Shown: piece by piece, positions 15,050 to 23,156 of the stretch
How positions within the stretch are numbered: position 1 is the first letter of the stretch
Layout of the letters: each line of letters begins with the position of its first letter
Virus record (IMG/VR): IMGVR_UViG_3300036852_000419
Location: 1-53,263 of that record
Origin: a virus
Strand: one strand, 5' to 3'
Length of the DNA: 53,263 nt
Program-made: the position numbers and the translations under genes
Notes under the pieces: generated by a model
Databases searched by the model: none
Told to the model about the DNA's origin: nothing
Seen by the model: only the letters and a program-made list of their open reading frames with translations

Positions 15050-15739
15050 TTAGCCTAGCGCGGCTTTCCCGGCGACGCCGACCGCTGTGTTAAGGAGACC
15101 TTGGAAGTTGCCTTCTTGCTGAGCCATATAGTTTGCCCAGGCGGCGGTCTGACCAGGGATCTGTGCGGCGAGCGCTTTCGTGTTCATTTTCTGTTGACGT
15201 TCCTGGCCTCTGATGTTGAGAAAGTCCTGAGCGCTGGGGCCAGTGAAGGAGAAAGCGCTCTGAGGCGTGGCTGTGGGGGAGAGGCCACGGAGGGCAGAGA
15301 GCCACTGAAGACCCTTGTCCTTCATGTTCAGAGAAGTGAGTCCGAGATCGCGCGCCACGAGATTGCGGTGCATGCCGCTGCCGCCATAGCCGCCGCCCAG
15401 GGAACGAGCTGCCGCTGAGCGCTGCACGATATCGCTCACATCGTCTGGGATCTGACCAGAGAGGAAGTCGCCAGCGGTGCCGAGGGCCTGGTCGCGCTGG
15501 GCGGTGAAGCCTGGGAGAGACTGCTCTAGAAGCTGATTGATCTGATCTTGACGCGAGATTGCTTCCTGACCCACGAGCTGGGTCGCGCCCGGAAGAAGCT
15601 TTTGCTGATTACCAAGAGCTTGAGCTGAAAGCGCCTCGATGTCGAGACCAGGAGTGTTCGCGATCCTGTTCAGGCGCTTACGCTGAATATCACCAGCGCG
15701 ACCACCGAGAAAAGCACTAGTAAGTCCGGCGAGAGGCAT
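15050..15739 (-). CDS. Small internal virion protein
   Basis: 229 residues. The N-terminus is Gly/Ala-rich (LTSAFLGGRAGDIQRKR), followed by a long helical Gln/Leu-rich region and a small-residue tail ending GVAGKAALG. Small ejection proteins (T7 gp14 position) look like this and insert in the outer membrane. Position before the two larger ejection proteins supports the call; sequence alone does not prove it. Confidence 0.5.
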   Translation of the reverse strand: MPLAGLTSAFLGGRAGDIQRKRLNRIANTPGLDIEALSAQALGNQQKLLPGATQLVGQEAISRQDQINQLLEQSLPGFTAQRDQALGTAGDFLSGQIPDDVSDIVQRSAAARSLGGGYGGSGMHRNLVARDLGLTSLNMKDKGLQWLSALRGLSPTATPQSAFSFTGPSAQDFLNIRGQERQQKMNTKALAAQIPGQTAAWANYMAQQEGNFQGLLNTAVGVAGKAALG

Positions 15740-15757
15740 TAGAGGAGTCCTTTCATA

Positions 15758-16918
15758 TTATCTGAAGTCCGCGAGCAGGTAAGGGAGAGTGTTCGTCGCT
15801 TCCATGTGAGTATAAACAGTCGTGATGTCGCCAGTCATGCTGCGAAGCTCAGCTCTGAGCAGCGGGATCGCTCCACCCTTCGAGAGCGTGGCTTGGTTCG
15901 AAGCGCGCGCTTGCTTCGGTGCGACTCGGCCAAAGAAATGCGCGTCGCCTTCGAGAGTGTTCCCGTTGCGCCAGTGGAACTGAGCGAGCATGGCTTCGCG
16001 GTAGGCTTCCAGGTTCCGAAAGAGCAGCCAGTCGCGGTCAGCGCTGAGTGGGATGTGGTTAAGCTTGACGAGAGCGGTGACAGTGCGAAGCGCGTCGCAA
16101 GAGTCGTCGGTGGAGCAACACCCGCACTTCACATACTTGAAGCCAGGGATATTCGAGACGCGATACTCAGGATTGGTCTCGCTGGGCTGATAGTCGCCAA
16201 GCAAACGTTCATCGCCAGTGTTCACATCAACTTCATACATCAGCACGCGATAGCTGGTGGCTTCTTTCTGGAGAGCGGAAGGGCTGCCAGGATACCAGAG
16301 AGTCGTGGTATCAGTGTAAGGGAGAGCGAGCGTGATCTGTTCGCCGTCCTGGACTTCGCCGTCGAAGGAGGTCCGCACCCAGATGTTGTTCTCGTCATAG
16401 CCCTGGACGACAATCTTCTTACCCACGTCGGCGGAGTGCGAGGGATAGAAGCGAAGGACTTTGGAGGTCCCGCGCGTCCAGTCGAAAGAAGCGGAGAATT
16501 TCGCGCGCATGCGCATGGCGAGGTGGCCACAAGAGCACTGGCCGCGAGAGTTGCAGGAGCCGCAGGTAGAGCCGGACTCGCTGGAACAGCCGCCTTCGCA
16601 GGGATTGACTGAGGCGAGGTTCTCCGTGAACGCATACCACGAGTTCTCGATGGGAATGGGTTCGCCACAGATCGACATCTGTTCAATGGTCCCGACTTCG
16701 CGCGGCCAGACGAGGCAGGAGTTTCTTATGCAAAACTGTGCTTCCACAATGCTCCCCCACCAGCGCCCATAGACTTGCATGCGCTCCTCCGCGCCGTTGG
16801 CATAAGATAGAAATTTAGCTCTCTGTGCAGGTAAGCACAAACCCAGATCCCCTGCTATAAAAGAAGCGTCCGACATTAAATCTGAAACACGTAATCTTTG
16901 GCTCATTTGTGTTGACAA
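15758..16918 (-). CDS. Virion structural protein, possible head-to-tail adaptor
   Basis: 386 residues. The start is a TTG at 16918 or, more likely, the ATG at 16905-16907. The N-terminal 80 residues are helical with Trp/Tyr (RMQVYGRWWGSI), the rest beta-rich. A dense Cys loop lies at about 107-130 (Cys107, 111, 119, 122, 128, 130), and another CGCC/CDA group near 265-280. Placement among tail genes suggests an adaptor or tail component. The Cys loops may bind metal or form disulphides. Confidence 0.5.
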   Translation of the reverse strand: MSTQMSQRLRVSDLMSDASFIAGDLGLCLPAQRAKFLSYANGAEERMQVYGRWWGSIVEAQFCIRNSCLVWPREVGTIEQMSICGEPIPIENSWYAFTENLASVNPCEGGCSSESGSTCGSCNSRGQCSCGHLAMRMRAKFSASFDWTRGTSKVLRFYPSHSADVGKKIVVQGYDENNIWVRTSFDGEVQDGEQITLALPYTDTTTLWYPGSPSALQKEATSYRVLMYEVDVNTGDERLLGDYQPSETNPEYRVSNIPGFKYVKCGCCSTDDSCDALRTVTALVKLNHIPLSADRDWLLFRNLEAYREAMLAQFHWRNGNTLEGDAHFFGRVAPKQARASNQATLSKGGAIPLLRAELRSMTGDITTVYTHMEATNTLPYLLADFR

Positions 16919-16947
16919 GCTCCTCTCGAAAACGCAAAGTTTAATAC

Positions 16948-17508
16948 ATGAATTTTGCTCTCGTTACCAACATTGAACAAGTTCCAATCAGTCATCGCGG
17001 CGCATATGCGCGTTGGAAAATTTTTCACGAAACTATGGAATTTAATGAGCGCTTCTGGAATCGTGTTGAGATCAAAGGAGAAGATGATTGTTGGCTGTGG
17101 ACAGGGGCTCAAGTCAATAGCGGCTACGGAGTCGTGGGTCTGTTGCGTCCGAATAAACGAAACATCTTGGCACATCGAATGGCCTGGATGCTTGAGAACG
17201 GAAAGGCTGTGCCTATGGGGCACTTCATCTGTCATCGCTGTGATGTGAAGCTTTGCTGCAATCCGAGACACTTGTTTCCCGGCACGCCTAAAAGCAATGT
17301 CGAGGATATGATTCAGAAAGGTCGTAGAGTCATTCTTTACGGAGTCCGTCCAGGGAATACCAAGCTTACACTTGAACAAGCAAAAGAGATTAAGAGACTG
17401 CACGCTACGGGTGAGTATTCTACTTATCGTCTGGGGAAGATGTTTGGTGTCGCACCTGTCACTGCATGGCATGTTATCAAAGGTAACAACTGGAAATGCT
17501 TGAGTTGA
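16948..17508 (+). CDS. HNH homing endonuclease with C-terminal helix-turn-helix
   Basis: 186 residues on the strand opposite to its neighbours. CWLWTG (48-53), AHRMAW (75-80) and HFICHRCDVKLCCNPRHLF (92-110) form the zinc-finger HNH core common to phage homing enzymes. Residues 141-178 look like a helix-turn-helix DNA-reading unit. Such genes spread by cutting sites that lack them. It sits between two minus-strand tail genes with only small gaps and is more AT-rich, consistent with recent insertion. TTGACA at 16912-16917 may be part of its own promoter. Confidence 0.88.
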   Translation: MNFALVTNIEQVPISHRGAYARWKIFHETMEFNERFWNRVEIKGEDDCWLWTGAQVNSGYGVVGLLRPNKRNILAHRMAWMLENGKAVPMGHFICHRCDVKLCCNPRHLFPGTPKSNVEDMIQKGRRVILYGVRPGNTKLTLEQAKEIKRLHATGEYSTYRLGKMFGVAPVTAWHVIKGNNWKCLS

Positions 17509-17517
17509 GAACATGAT

Positions 17518-18180
17518 TTAGCGCGGGGTTTGAGGAGCTGTGTTGGTGCCAGAGGCTTTGTTCTGTATGGTCTGGGTGATAGCAGCGACACGCGCCGGGT
17601 TGCCAGGTGTGTTCGTGTAAGCCCAGGGAGAATGAAGCTCTTTCTTGAGCCAGCGACCGCCTGTGAGATTGATAGTGTTTGGATCGCTCGCGATTCCTGC
17701 GTCGTTGGCGCGCTGAATGGTGCGCGCTGTGGGAGACATGAAATTCATCCAGCGCGGAGGACCCTGATACCATTTGAGGTTCGGAGGATCGATATACATC
17801 GTCTGGCGCTGTGTGTTGGTGCCCAGAGGGTCCACTTCTTTGATCGCGTTGTAGAGCAGCGGACCACCGATGGAGTTGCCAATGAAGAGCGAGGCAGGTG
17901 GGTTAGTGCGCAGTGCGTCCTTGATCTGAGTCATAGCATTGCCCACGCCGAGACCAGCGAGACCGTGACCAGTGCCGCGCAGAGGCATCTTGTGCGCGCC
18001 GGGAGCAGCTTTGTCTATGAACGGAAAGAAAGGGTCTTCGAGCGTGGAGCCGTGGCCGCCGATGGCGATGACAGGGAGACCCTTGACAAGGGCAGCTTCG
18101 TCTTTGCGGCGCTGAGCTTCGGAGTCTAGAGGAGCGAGACCATTGGAAGCTGCGGCTGCGTTGAGGTTGAAAGCTGCCAT
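17518..18180 (-). CDS. Predicted alpha/beta hydrolase (lipase/esterase-like) in the tail operon
   Basis: 220 residues. LPVIAIGGHGS (35-45) resembles the oxyanion strand-loop; SLFIGNSIGG holds a GxSxG-type nucleophile elbow with Ser103; YIDPPN gives Asp131, and LHSPWAY gives His183, in the canonical Ser-Asp-His order. The lid region would be GHGLAGLGVG. Located two bases from the collar-type protein and among tail genes, it may hydrolyse a lipid or acylated surface glycan during entry, or act in lysis. Mycobacteriophage LysB is another phage hydrolase with GxSxG, but no closer link is claimed. Confidence 0.55.
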   Translation of the reverse strand: MAAFNLNAAAASNGLAPLDSEAQRRKDEAALVKGLPVIAIGGHGSTLEDPFFPFIDKAAPGAHKMPLRGTGHGLAGLGVGNAMTQIKDALRTNPPASLFIGNSIGGPLLYNAIKEVDPLGTNTQRQTMYIDPPNLKWYQGPPRWMNFMSPTARTIQRANDAGIASDPNTINLTGGRWLKKELHSPWAYTNTPGNPARVAAITQTIQNKASGTNTAPQTPR

Positions 18181-18182
18181 GG

Positions 18183-18947
18183 TTAGCCGACGTAATAGAT
18201 GCGAGCAGTTCTACGAATGAAATAAACTCCTCGCACTGGATGCACCACGGGCATCGTCTGTTGCCCACTCGCGCCGTAAGTATTGTTGGCTGTGAATGGG
18301 AGTGATCGGTCAAGCACAAGGTTCACATCTTGAGCGAGATCGCCAGTGCCGCTGGCCGTGCTGCCGTTCGCGGGCACCCAATAGCCTGTGACCGAAGTGC
18401 GAACGTAGATTCCTTCTTCGTGCTTATGTGAGCCTACTTCATCTGTTGTTTGAAGATGAGCGCCTTCGCCGAAGTCCTCAGCGAGCGCGAGACTCTTAGC
18501 GGGGTTTGCTGTTGGAATCGCGCCCACGCCCATAGGAGAGCGGCCACGATATTCGGTAGCTTCTTCCCACATGGGACCAGAGGCATCACCCACTACGCCT
18601 GCGCTGCCACCGTCGTAGGTTTCGAGATCGCCTCCGCCGCCGATAGTGCCTTCGAAAAGGCGAAGGTCGTTGCCTGAAGCGGCTGCTGAGTTCGCGCGCA
18701 CCCAGAGACCCAGACTAGGATTCCACTTGTAGAACTGATTTGGATCGCTAGGCAGCCCGCCCACGGTCTTGAACCAGATCTTGGTGGTGTCAGCAGGAGC
18801 CGTGTCGCTGATGACGATGTTGTCCGTCGAGATGCTACTCTGAATCGTGGTCGCACTAATGATGTCATTCGTGAACTCTTGCAGCGAGCCAGGACAATAG
18901 CCGTCTGCGAGCGTCGGCGGAACGAGTTGAACAGGGAGCAGGGCCAT
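18183..18947 (-). CDS. Tail collar-type / short fibre protein
   Basis: 254 residues. The first half is beta-rich with Ser/Thr/Asn (TTIQSSISTDNIVISDT, WFKTVGGLP). The second half contains YRGRSPMGVGAIPTANP and VGSHKHEEG, typical of phage tail-collar domains where His residues bind metal in trimeric fibres. Ends RGVYFIRRTARIYYVG, again common for collar domains. It lies between nozzle and hydrolase genes. Receptor contact is likely but unproven. Confidence 0.65.
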   Translation of the reverse strand: MALLPVQLVPPTLADGYCPGSLQEFTNDIISATTIQSSISTDNIVISDTAPADTTKIWFKTVGGLPSDPNQFYKWNPSLGLWVRANSAAASGNDLRLFEGTIGGGGDLETYDGGSAGVVGDASGPMWEEATEYRGRSPMGVGAIPTANPAKSLALAEDFGEGAHLQTTDEVGSHKHEEGIYVRTSVTGYWVPANGSTASGTGDLAQDVNLVLDRSLPFTANNTYGASGQQTMPVVHPVRGVYFIRRTARIYYVG

Positions 18948-18985
18948 TGTGAGTTATGTTATCGTTAAAGTAAGTGTATGCTCAC

Positions 18986-21388
18986 TCATGGAGTTGTGCA
19001 ATAGCTGATTGAGAGGGACCAGCCGGGGGAGCCGAGAGCGAGGTGACCGTCGAAATCACGGAGATAGTGTGCGTTCCAGCCCGTGCCAGCGGTATCCCAG
19101 TACCAGACGAAAGCGTAGCTATCCACGGGAATGCTGTTGCTGAGAGCGTAGGCAAGAAAGTCGGCCTGGAGATGAGCTTTCCACCAGAGAATGAGATCGG
19201 CATCATAGACCGTGTTCGGGTCGTCAGTGATGAGCGCGCCGTCGTTGCGCACGGGGAGACTGGTTGTGCCGTTGGTGCTATACCAGAGGTAGCCGTCGAT
19301 CTGAGTCCCGGCGCATCCGAGCACAGGTGGCGACGTGGGCGGCACGGGAGGCTCGTCTGGGACAGGAGGAGGCCAGCCTTGGTCGTCGATGAGCGGAGGC
19401 GGAGGCGGAGCGGGAGGCCAGCCGGGGGGCTCTGGGGGGTAGTCGGGGGGTGGAGCTGGCGGCGGCGTTCCCTCAGGTGGCGCCGGGGGCACGGGGTCAT
19501 CAGGATCATCAACTATCGAAGCGCAAGAATTGATTCCGTAGGTGAAGAGGAAGTTCCCACCGCACTCGCGAAAGACTTCGCAGTCTGCTTCTGCTACGCA
19601 TTGTTCATAGCGCGGCTCCGGCCAATCATAGGTCCAGAGGCGGAAGAGATCGAGCTGTGCGGGACCGTTGATTGAGAGCTTGGCTTGGAACTCGTAGCCG
19701 ATGCGCGCGATCTTGTTGGAAGCGGTTTCGCAGTCGTCGGGAGGCTGTGAGAGGAGCTTCGGGACGCGATACTGGGGCTGGTTCGGGAGCAGCGAGCAGC
19801 CGGGGAAGGTGGGCACACAGCCTTGAGTCGCGCAGTCACTCCAGCACCACTCTGAGGGCGCGGTCCAGACGGGGTAGCGGTCGGCGCGGAACGCGACACA
19901 GAAGCTCACATCTTTCACGAGATTCGAGCGGTAGAGCGTCGCGCCCATGAGACGCATGAGGTTCTTGGTAATGCCTTCGAAGCTGAAGCGATAGCTGGGA
20001 GTGTCGAGAGTCCAGGAGATCGCCTGGCTGCCGTCGGCGTCGAAGAGAGCGGAGCGAGTGACTTCGTAAAGCGAGATCTTGGAGAGCGAGTTGAGAGCGA
20101 ACGCGAAACAGCGGTCCACGCCACGGACTTGGAGATGAGAGATGTAGAGCGTGTCGAGTCCGGTCCAGAGGCCATCGTAAGCAGGGGGTGTGTCTTGGGC
20201 GAGAGACGATGCTTTCTGGAAATCGAGCGCCATGAGTCCGCGATGCACGACGCCACGCAGAGGGATCGAGACTGGCGAAGCGGTCATGAGCAGGCGGTTG
20301 TCAAAGAGCACCGCGCTGCCGTAGGCAAGGAGATCGATCTGATCGAAAGCGATGACACGGTCCATCTCGTAGCTGAGGGGGGTTGATCCCCACTTGCCTT
20401 CTTCGCGACGCGCTGCCTGAAAGCTCCTGATTCCGTCGTCAGCGCGATACCAGATGTCATTGTTAACGTTCAGCGTGGAGTAGTGACCAAGCGAGCCGTG
20501 AGAGAGCACACCCACGGTCTGGATGGGATACTCGACAACTTTCCAAAGCGTGCGGTCGAAGGGAGCGTTGACGAGGGCTGCACCGCCACTGTAGAAAACC
20601 GCGAGCGGACCCTGACCTAAAGTGGTATCGATAGTCGCCTGGGAGCGAAGAGCTGTGATCTCGTCACCCACAGTGAACGCACCGCCTTCGTTGAGAAAGT
20701 CGTTCTCGGTGAACTTGAGCACCGAGTCTCGGTAGCCATAAGCAGGCGTCCCGCTGGGTCCGAACACAAGGTCTCCCGCGATGAAGTCTCTGCCGTTGGG
20801 ATTCACGAGCCAGAGACGACCCAGCGCATATTTCATCATGCGACCGCCGGGCACTTCGCCCGCTGCGATGTTGGACTCGCGCACTGTAGCCCCGTCGTAG
20901 ATCAGCGGCACGCTCCAGCCGCCGTCTTGCCTGATCACGAACATCTCTGCTTGCTCGAACCAGACCTGAGGTTGCCAGGGCTGTGAGGCGGTCGCGGGAG
21001 TCATGTCAGTCACGATGAACGTGAGCGGATCGATGACGTAGAAGCGACCAGAGATGCTGCACAGGAGCTTGGAGACGCCAGCGTAGCGATAGATGAACCC
21101 GCCTTGCCAGAAGCCGGACTCGAAAGCGAGCTGCTCAGCCTCGGAAGCGAAGATCAGCGGACGGCAGAGAATCCCGGGGCGCTGCTTGGGAGTGCCGGAG
21201 CGAAACTGGGTGTTGGTGGCGAAAGAGAGTTGGTCTTGAGCGAGCTGGTTGGGAGAGACGCCAGAGTGAACACCGCGACCGATGTAGGAGAATCCGTCGA
21301 TGATTCGGCGCTGGTCTGAGACGCTGATACTAACCAACCTCCTTTTCCAGCCAAATGCCTGCATAGCACTGCACGCCGCCAAAAGCAT
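18986..21388 (-). CDS. Tail nozzle protein (T7 gp12-like) with proline-rich linker
   Basis: 800 residues. The N-terminal ~600 residues have repeated short strands and Gly/Tyr/Trp turns (FSYIGRGVHSGVSPNQL, GRFYVIDPLTFIVTDM, GRLWLVNPNGRDF), as in the beta-propeller nozzle of short-tailed phages. A proline-rich linker (about 628-690) joins a C-terminal Trp/Tyr-rich domain of ~110 residues, an unusual addition that may be displayed at the tail tip. The start is uncertain: ATGs at 21388 and 21364 lie inside the upstream fibre gene, and AAGGAGG at 21344-21338 precedes no ordinary in-frame start. Confidence 0.7.
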   Translation of the reverse strand: MLLAACSAMQAFGWKRRLVSISVSDQRRIIDGFSYIGRGVHSGVSPNQLAQDQLSFATNTQFRSGTPKQRPGILCRPLIFASEAEQLAFESGFWQGGFIYRYAGVSKLLCSISGRFYVIDPLTFIVTDMTPATASQPWQPQVWFEQAEMFVIRQDGGWSVPLIYDGATVRESNIAAGEVPGGRMMKYALGRLWLVNPNGRDFIAGDLVFGPSGTPAYGYRDSVLKFTENDFLNEGGAFTVGDEITALRSQATIDTTLGQGPLAVFYSGGAALVNAPFDRTLWKVVEYPIQTVGVLSHGSLGHYSTLNVNNDIWYRADDGIRSFQAARREEGKWGSTPLSYEMDRVIAFDQIDLLAYGSAVLFDNRLLMTASPVSIPLRGVVHRGLMALDFQKASSLAQDTPPAYDGLWTGLDTLYISHLQVRGVDRCFAFALNSLSKISLYEVTRSALFDADGSQAISWTLDTPSYRFSFEGITKNLMRLMGATLYRSNLVKDVSFCVAFRADRYPVWTAPSEWCWSDCATQGCVPTFPGCSLLPNQPQYRVPKLLSQPPDDCETASNKIARIGYEFQAKLSINGPAQLDLFRLWTYDWPEPRYEQCVAEADCEVFRECGGNFLFTYGINSCASIVDDPDDPVPPAPPEGTPPPAPPPDYPPEPPGWPPAPPPPPLIDDQGWPPPVPDEPPVPPTSPPVLGCAGTQIDGYLWYSTNGTTSLPVRNDGALITDDPNTVYDADLILWWKAHLQADFLAYALSNSIPVDSYAFVWYWDTAGTGWNAHYLRDFDGHLALGSPGWSLSISYCTTP

Positions 21389-22589
21389 TCGCGATCCCGA
21401 AGCCGTCGCCTGCGTTCAGGGTCTCGCACTGCGCTTGGATTCTGATGTCCTCCGTCGCGGCTGTGATCGTGATACGGGCCTCGCCTTCGCTAGTGCTCAT
21501 GCAGGTGTCGGCAGCGGCGGATTTAGCGTTCGAGCCATAGCCAATGATCGCAGCAGTCGTGACATTGAAGAGCCGCGATTGAAAGCGATCCACCTGATAA
21601 CCGTGCATGTGCCAGTGGACGCGATAGACTCCGGTGGCCAGTGTGATCGTGTTAGCTGCAATTGAGCCTAGTCCGCCTGTGTCAGCGACCTCCGTGTTGA
21701 GCGGAACCGTGGCCCAGCCTGCGGCGGGATCGAAATCGCCTGCATTTGTGCCCGCAGCAAGCTGATGCTGATAGATGAGAATGTCCTGAGGCGTGCGCTG
21801 AACTCCGAGCGTGGTGCGCATCGCAGTGACTGTGGCATCGTCAATGACACTGCGCCCTGCGGCTGTGAGAGGGGTCTCTGCCCAGGTGTCAACACCTGTG
21901 GTGTAGGCGATGCGATCTGCCGCAGTGCCGAGAAGTGCGATGCTCGTGAGCGTGGCATCGAAAGCTTGAACAGTGACTCCGATGTCGGCGGGTTCGAGGC
22001 CGGTGGTGGGGGAGAGATAGTCGGTGCCGTCAGCAGCTATTGAAACGACGCCTGTGCCGGTAGTAGAGCGGAGGATGCCTGTAGCGAGCGCAGAGAGTGG
22101 CTGTTCGTTCGTGAGCGTCGCGTTGGGAGTCTGAGTGATATAGGTCGCGTTAACAGGCGCGGGAGAAGCTGCGGCAGCGCCTGCGGGACCTGTCACACCA
22201 CTGGGAGAGACTTTGCTATCGTTCGGAATAGCTGTCGCGGGCGCGGCGTTATCGGGATAAGTGCTCGTAGCTGCATCTTCGAGGTTCGTGAGCGTGACTC
22301 CTACGCCGTTGACGTTGAGAGCAGCCACGCGCATGTAACCAGCGACCTGGATGAAAAGCGTCTGACCAAGCGCCATCCAGGTATTGTCATCGACGACAGT
22401 GACGACGTTTGCGAGTTCAGCAGGCATCGTGAAGCCGCCATCGAGAAGAGTAAAAGCGTTAACGCCATCTGTGCCGTCAGCGCCAGCGGCTCCTGCTGCG
22501 CCGGTCGCGCCGGGGACGGTTGTGACAATGGGATCGCAACAGAGATCCTCAGCGGAGCAGCTCCCACCCTGCATTATTTGTGAACTCAC
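21330..22589 (-). CDS. Tail fibre protein with collagen-like segment
   Basis: 419 residues from a GTG (or the ATG at 22574). After a Cys-rich start (GGSCSAEDLCCDP) comes a collagen-like stretch (GATGAAGAAGADGTDG, about 28-43), then repeated beta elements rich in Ala/Thr/Asp, and a C-terminal jelly-roll-like domain (about 270-419). This layout suits a trimeric fibre. First gene of the minus-strand tail operon; its 3' end overlaps the nozzle gene. Confidence 0.7.
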   Translation of the reverse strand: MSSQIMQGGSCSAEDLCCDPIVTTVPGATGAAGAAGADGTDGVNAFTLLDGGFTMPAELANVVTVVDDNTWMALGQTLFIQVAGYMRVAALNVNGVGVTLTNLEDAATSTYPDNAAPATAIPNDSKVSPSGVTGPAGAAAASPAPVNATYITQTPNATLTNEQPLSALATGILRSTTGTGVVSIAADGTDYLSPTTGLEPADIGVTVQAFDATLTSIALLGTAADRIAYTTGVDTWAETPLTAAGRSVIDDATVTAMRTTLGVQRTPQDILIYQHQLAAGTNAGDFDPAAGWATVPLNTEVADTGGLGSIAANTITLATGVYRVHWHMHGYQVDRFQSRLFNVTTAAIIGYGSNAKSAAADTCMSTSEGEARITITAATEDIRIQAQCETLNAGDGFGIANAFGGVQCYAGIWLEKEVG

Positions 22590-22643
22590 TTCTCCACTCT
22601 AACACGTTCAGCCAGAGAGTCGAGCACGGATTTTAGATGAGCT

Positions 22644-22678
22644 AACCGCTTGACGAGAGCAAAAGAACTTCTCTAAGC
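22644..22678 (+). promoter_or_regulatory. Candidate promoter for the terminase cluster
   Basis: AACCGCTTGACG (22644-22655) resembles the -35 block of the two replication promoters. A weak TAAGCT lies 18 bases downstream. It stands in the short divergent gap between tail operon and terminase cluster; TTGACA also occurs at 22686. Confidence 0.35.
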
Positions 22679-22718
22679 TTGACATTTGACAAGGGTTTGG
22701 GTAAGCTCTGAATCAAGA

Positions 22719-23156
22719 ATGAGATGTCCAGACTGTAACAAGTTCGTTTCTTATGATGAACCTCAGTGTGAAATCGAAAGCGTAGATCTGAACGACACTT
22801 CCGTTCATGCTAGCGTAACAGTTCAATTGAATTGTGCTGATTGCGGGACCACTTTGAAAGACTCCGTGATCGAATCCGAAGTGGAGTTCGATCACAAATG
22901 CACCCAACCAGCCTCGCCAGACTTCAAAGAAGGTGAGAATGATCATTTCGAGATTGAGAATGATGGTGATCCAGAGGGCACCAGCCGAACTCAAGATAAG
23001 GATCGTAACGGGAAACAGATCAAATCGTCTCGGTATATGAGAACATTTTATGGGTTCACGCTTGAACCTGAAATCAAATGTTGCAAGTGTGGTGAAGTTT
23101 TCAGCGTTACGCTCGAAGGAGAAGAGCAGGCGAGTGGATTCAATGAATGTTGCTGA
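22719..23156 (+). CDS. Zinc-ribbon protein preceding the terminase (145 aa)
   Basis: Starts with the ATG at 22719 (MRCPDCNKF); a TTG at 22686 is also open. Three Cys pairs are visible: CPDC (3-6), CADC in the middle and CCKCGEVF near the end, plus a final CC. Between them lies an acidic linker (EGENDHFEIENDGDPEG). It resembles two zinc-ribbon units around an acidic arm. Place just before the large terminase raises a packaging-accessory role, but no small-terminase fold is evident. Stop and terminase start overlap. Confidence 0.65.
   Translation: MRCPDCNKFVSYDEPQCEIESVDLNDTSVHASVTVQLNCADCGTTLKDSVIESEVEFDHKCTQPASPDFKEGENDHFEIENDGDPEGTSRTQDKDRNGKQIKSSRYMRTFYGFTLEPEIKCCKCGEVFSVTLEGEEQASGFNECC

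Noticed and set aside
15806-16612. 268-codon plus-strand frame
   Set aside because: Antisense to the adaptor-like gene; Val/Ala/Arg-rich shadow without start signal.
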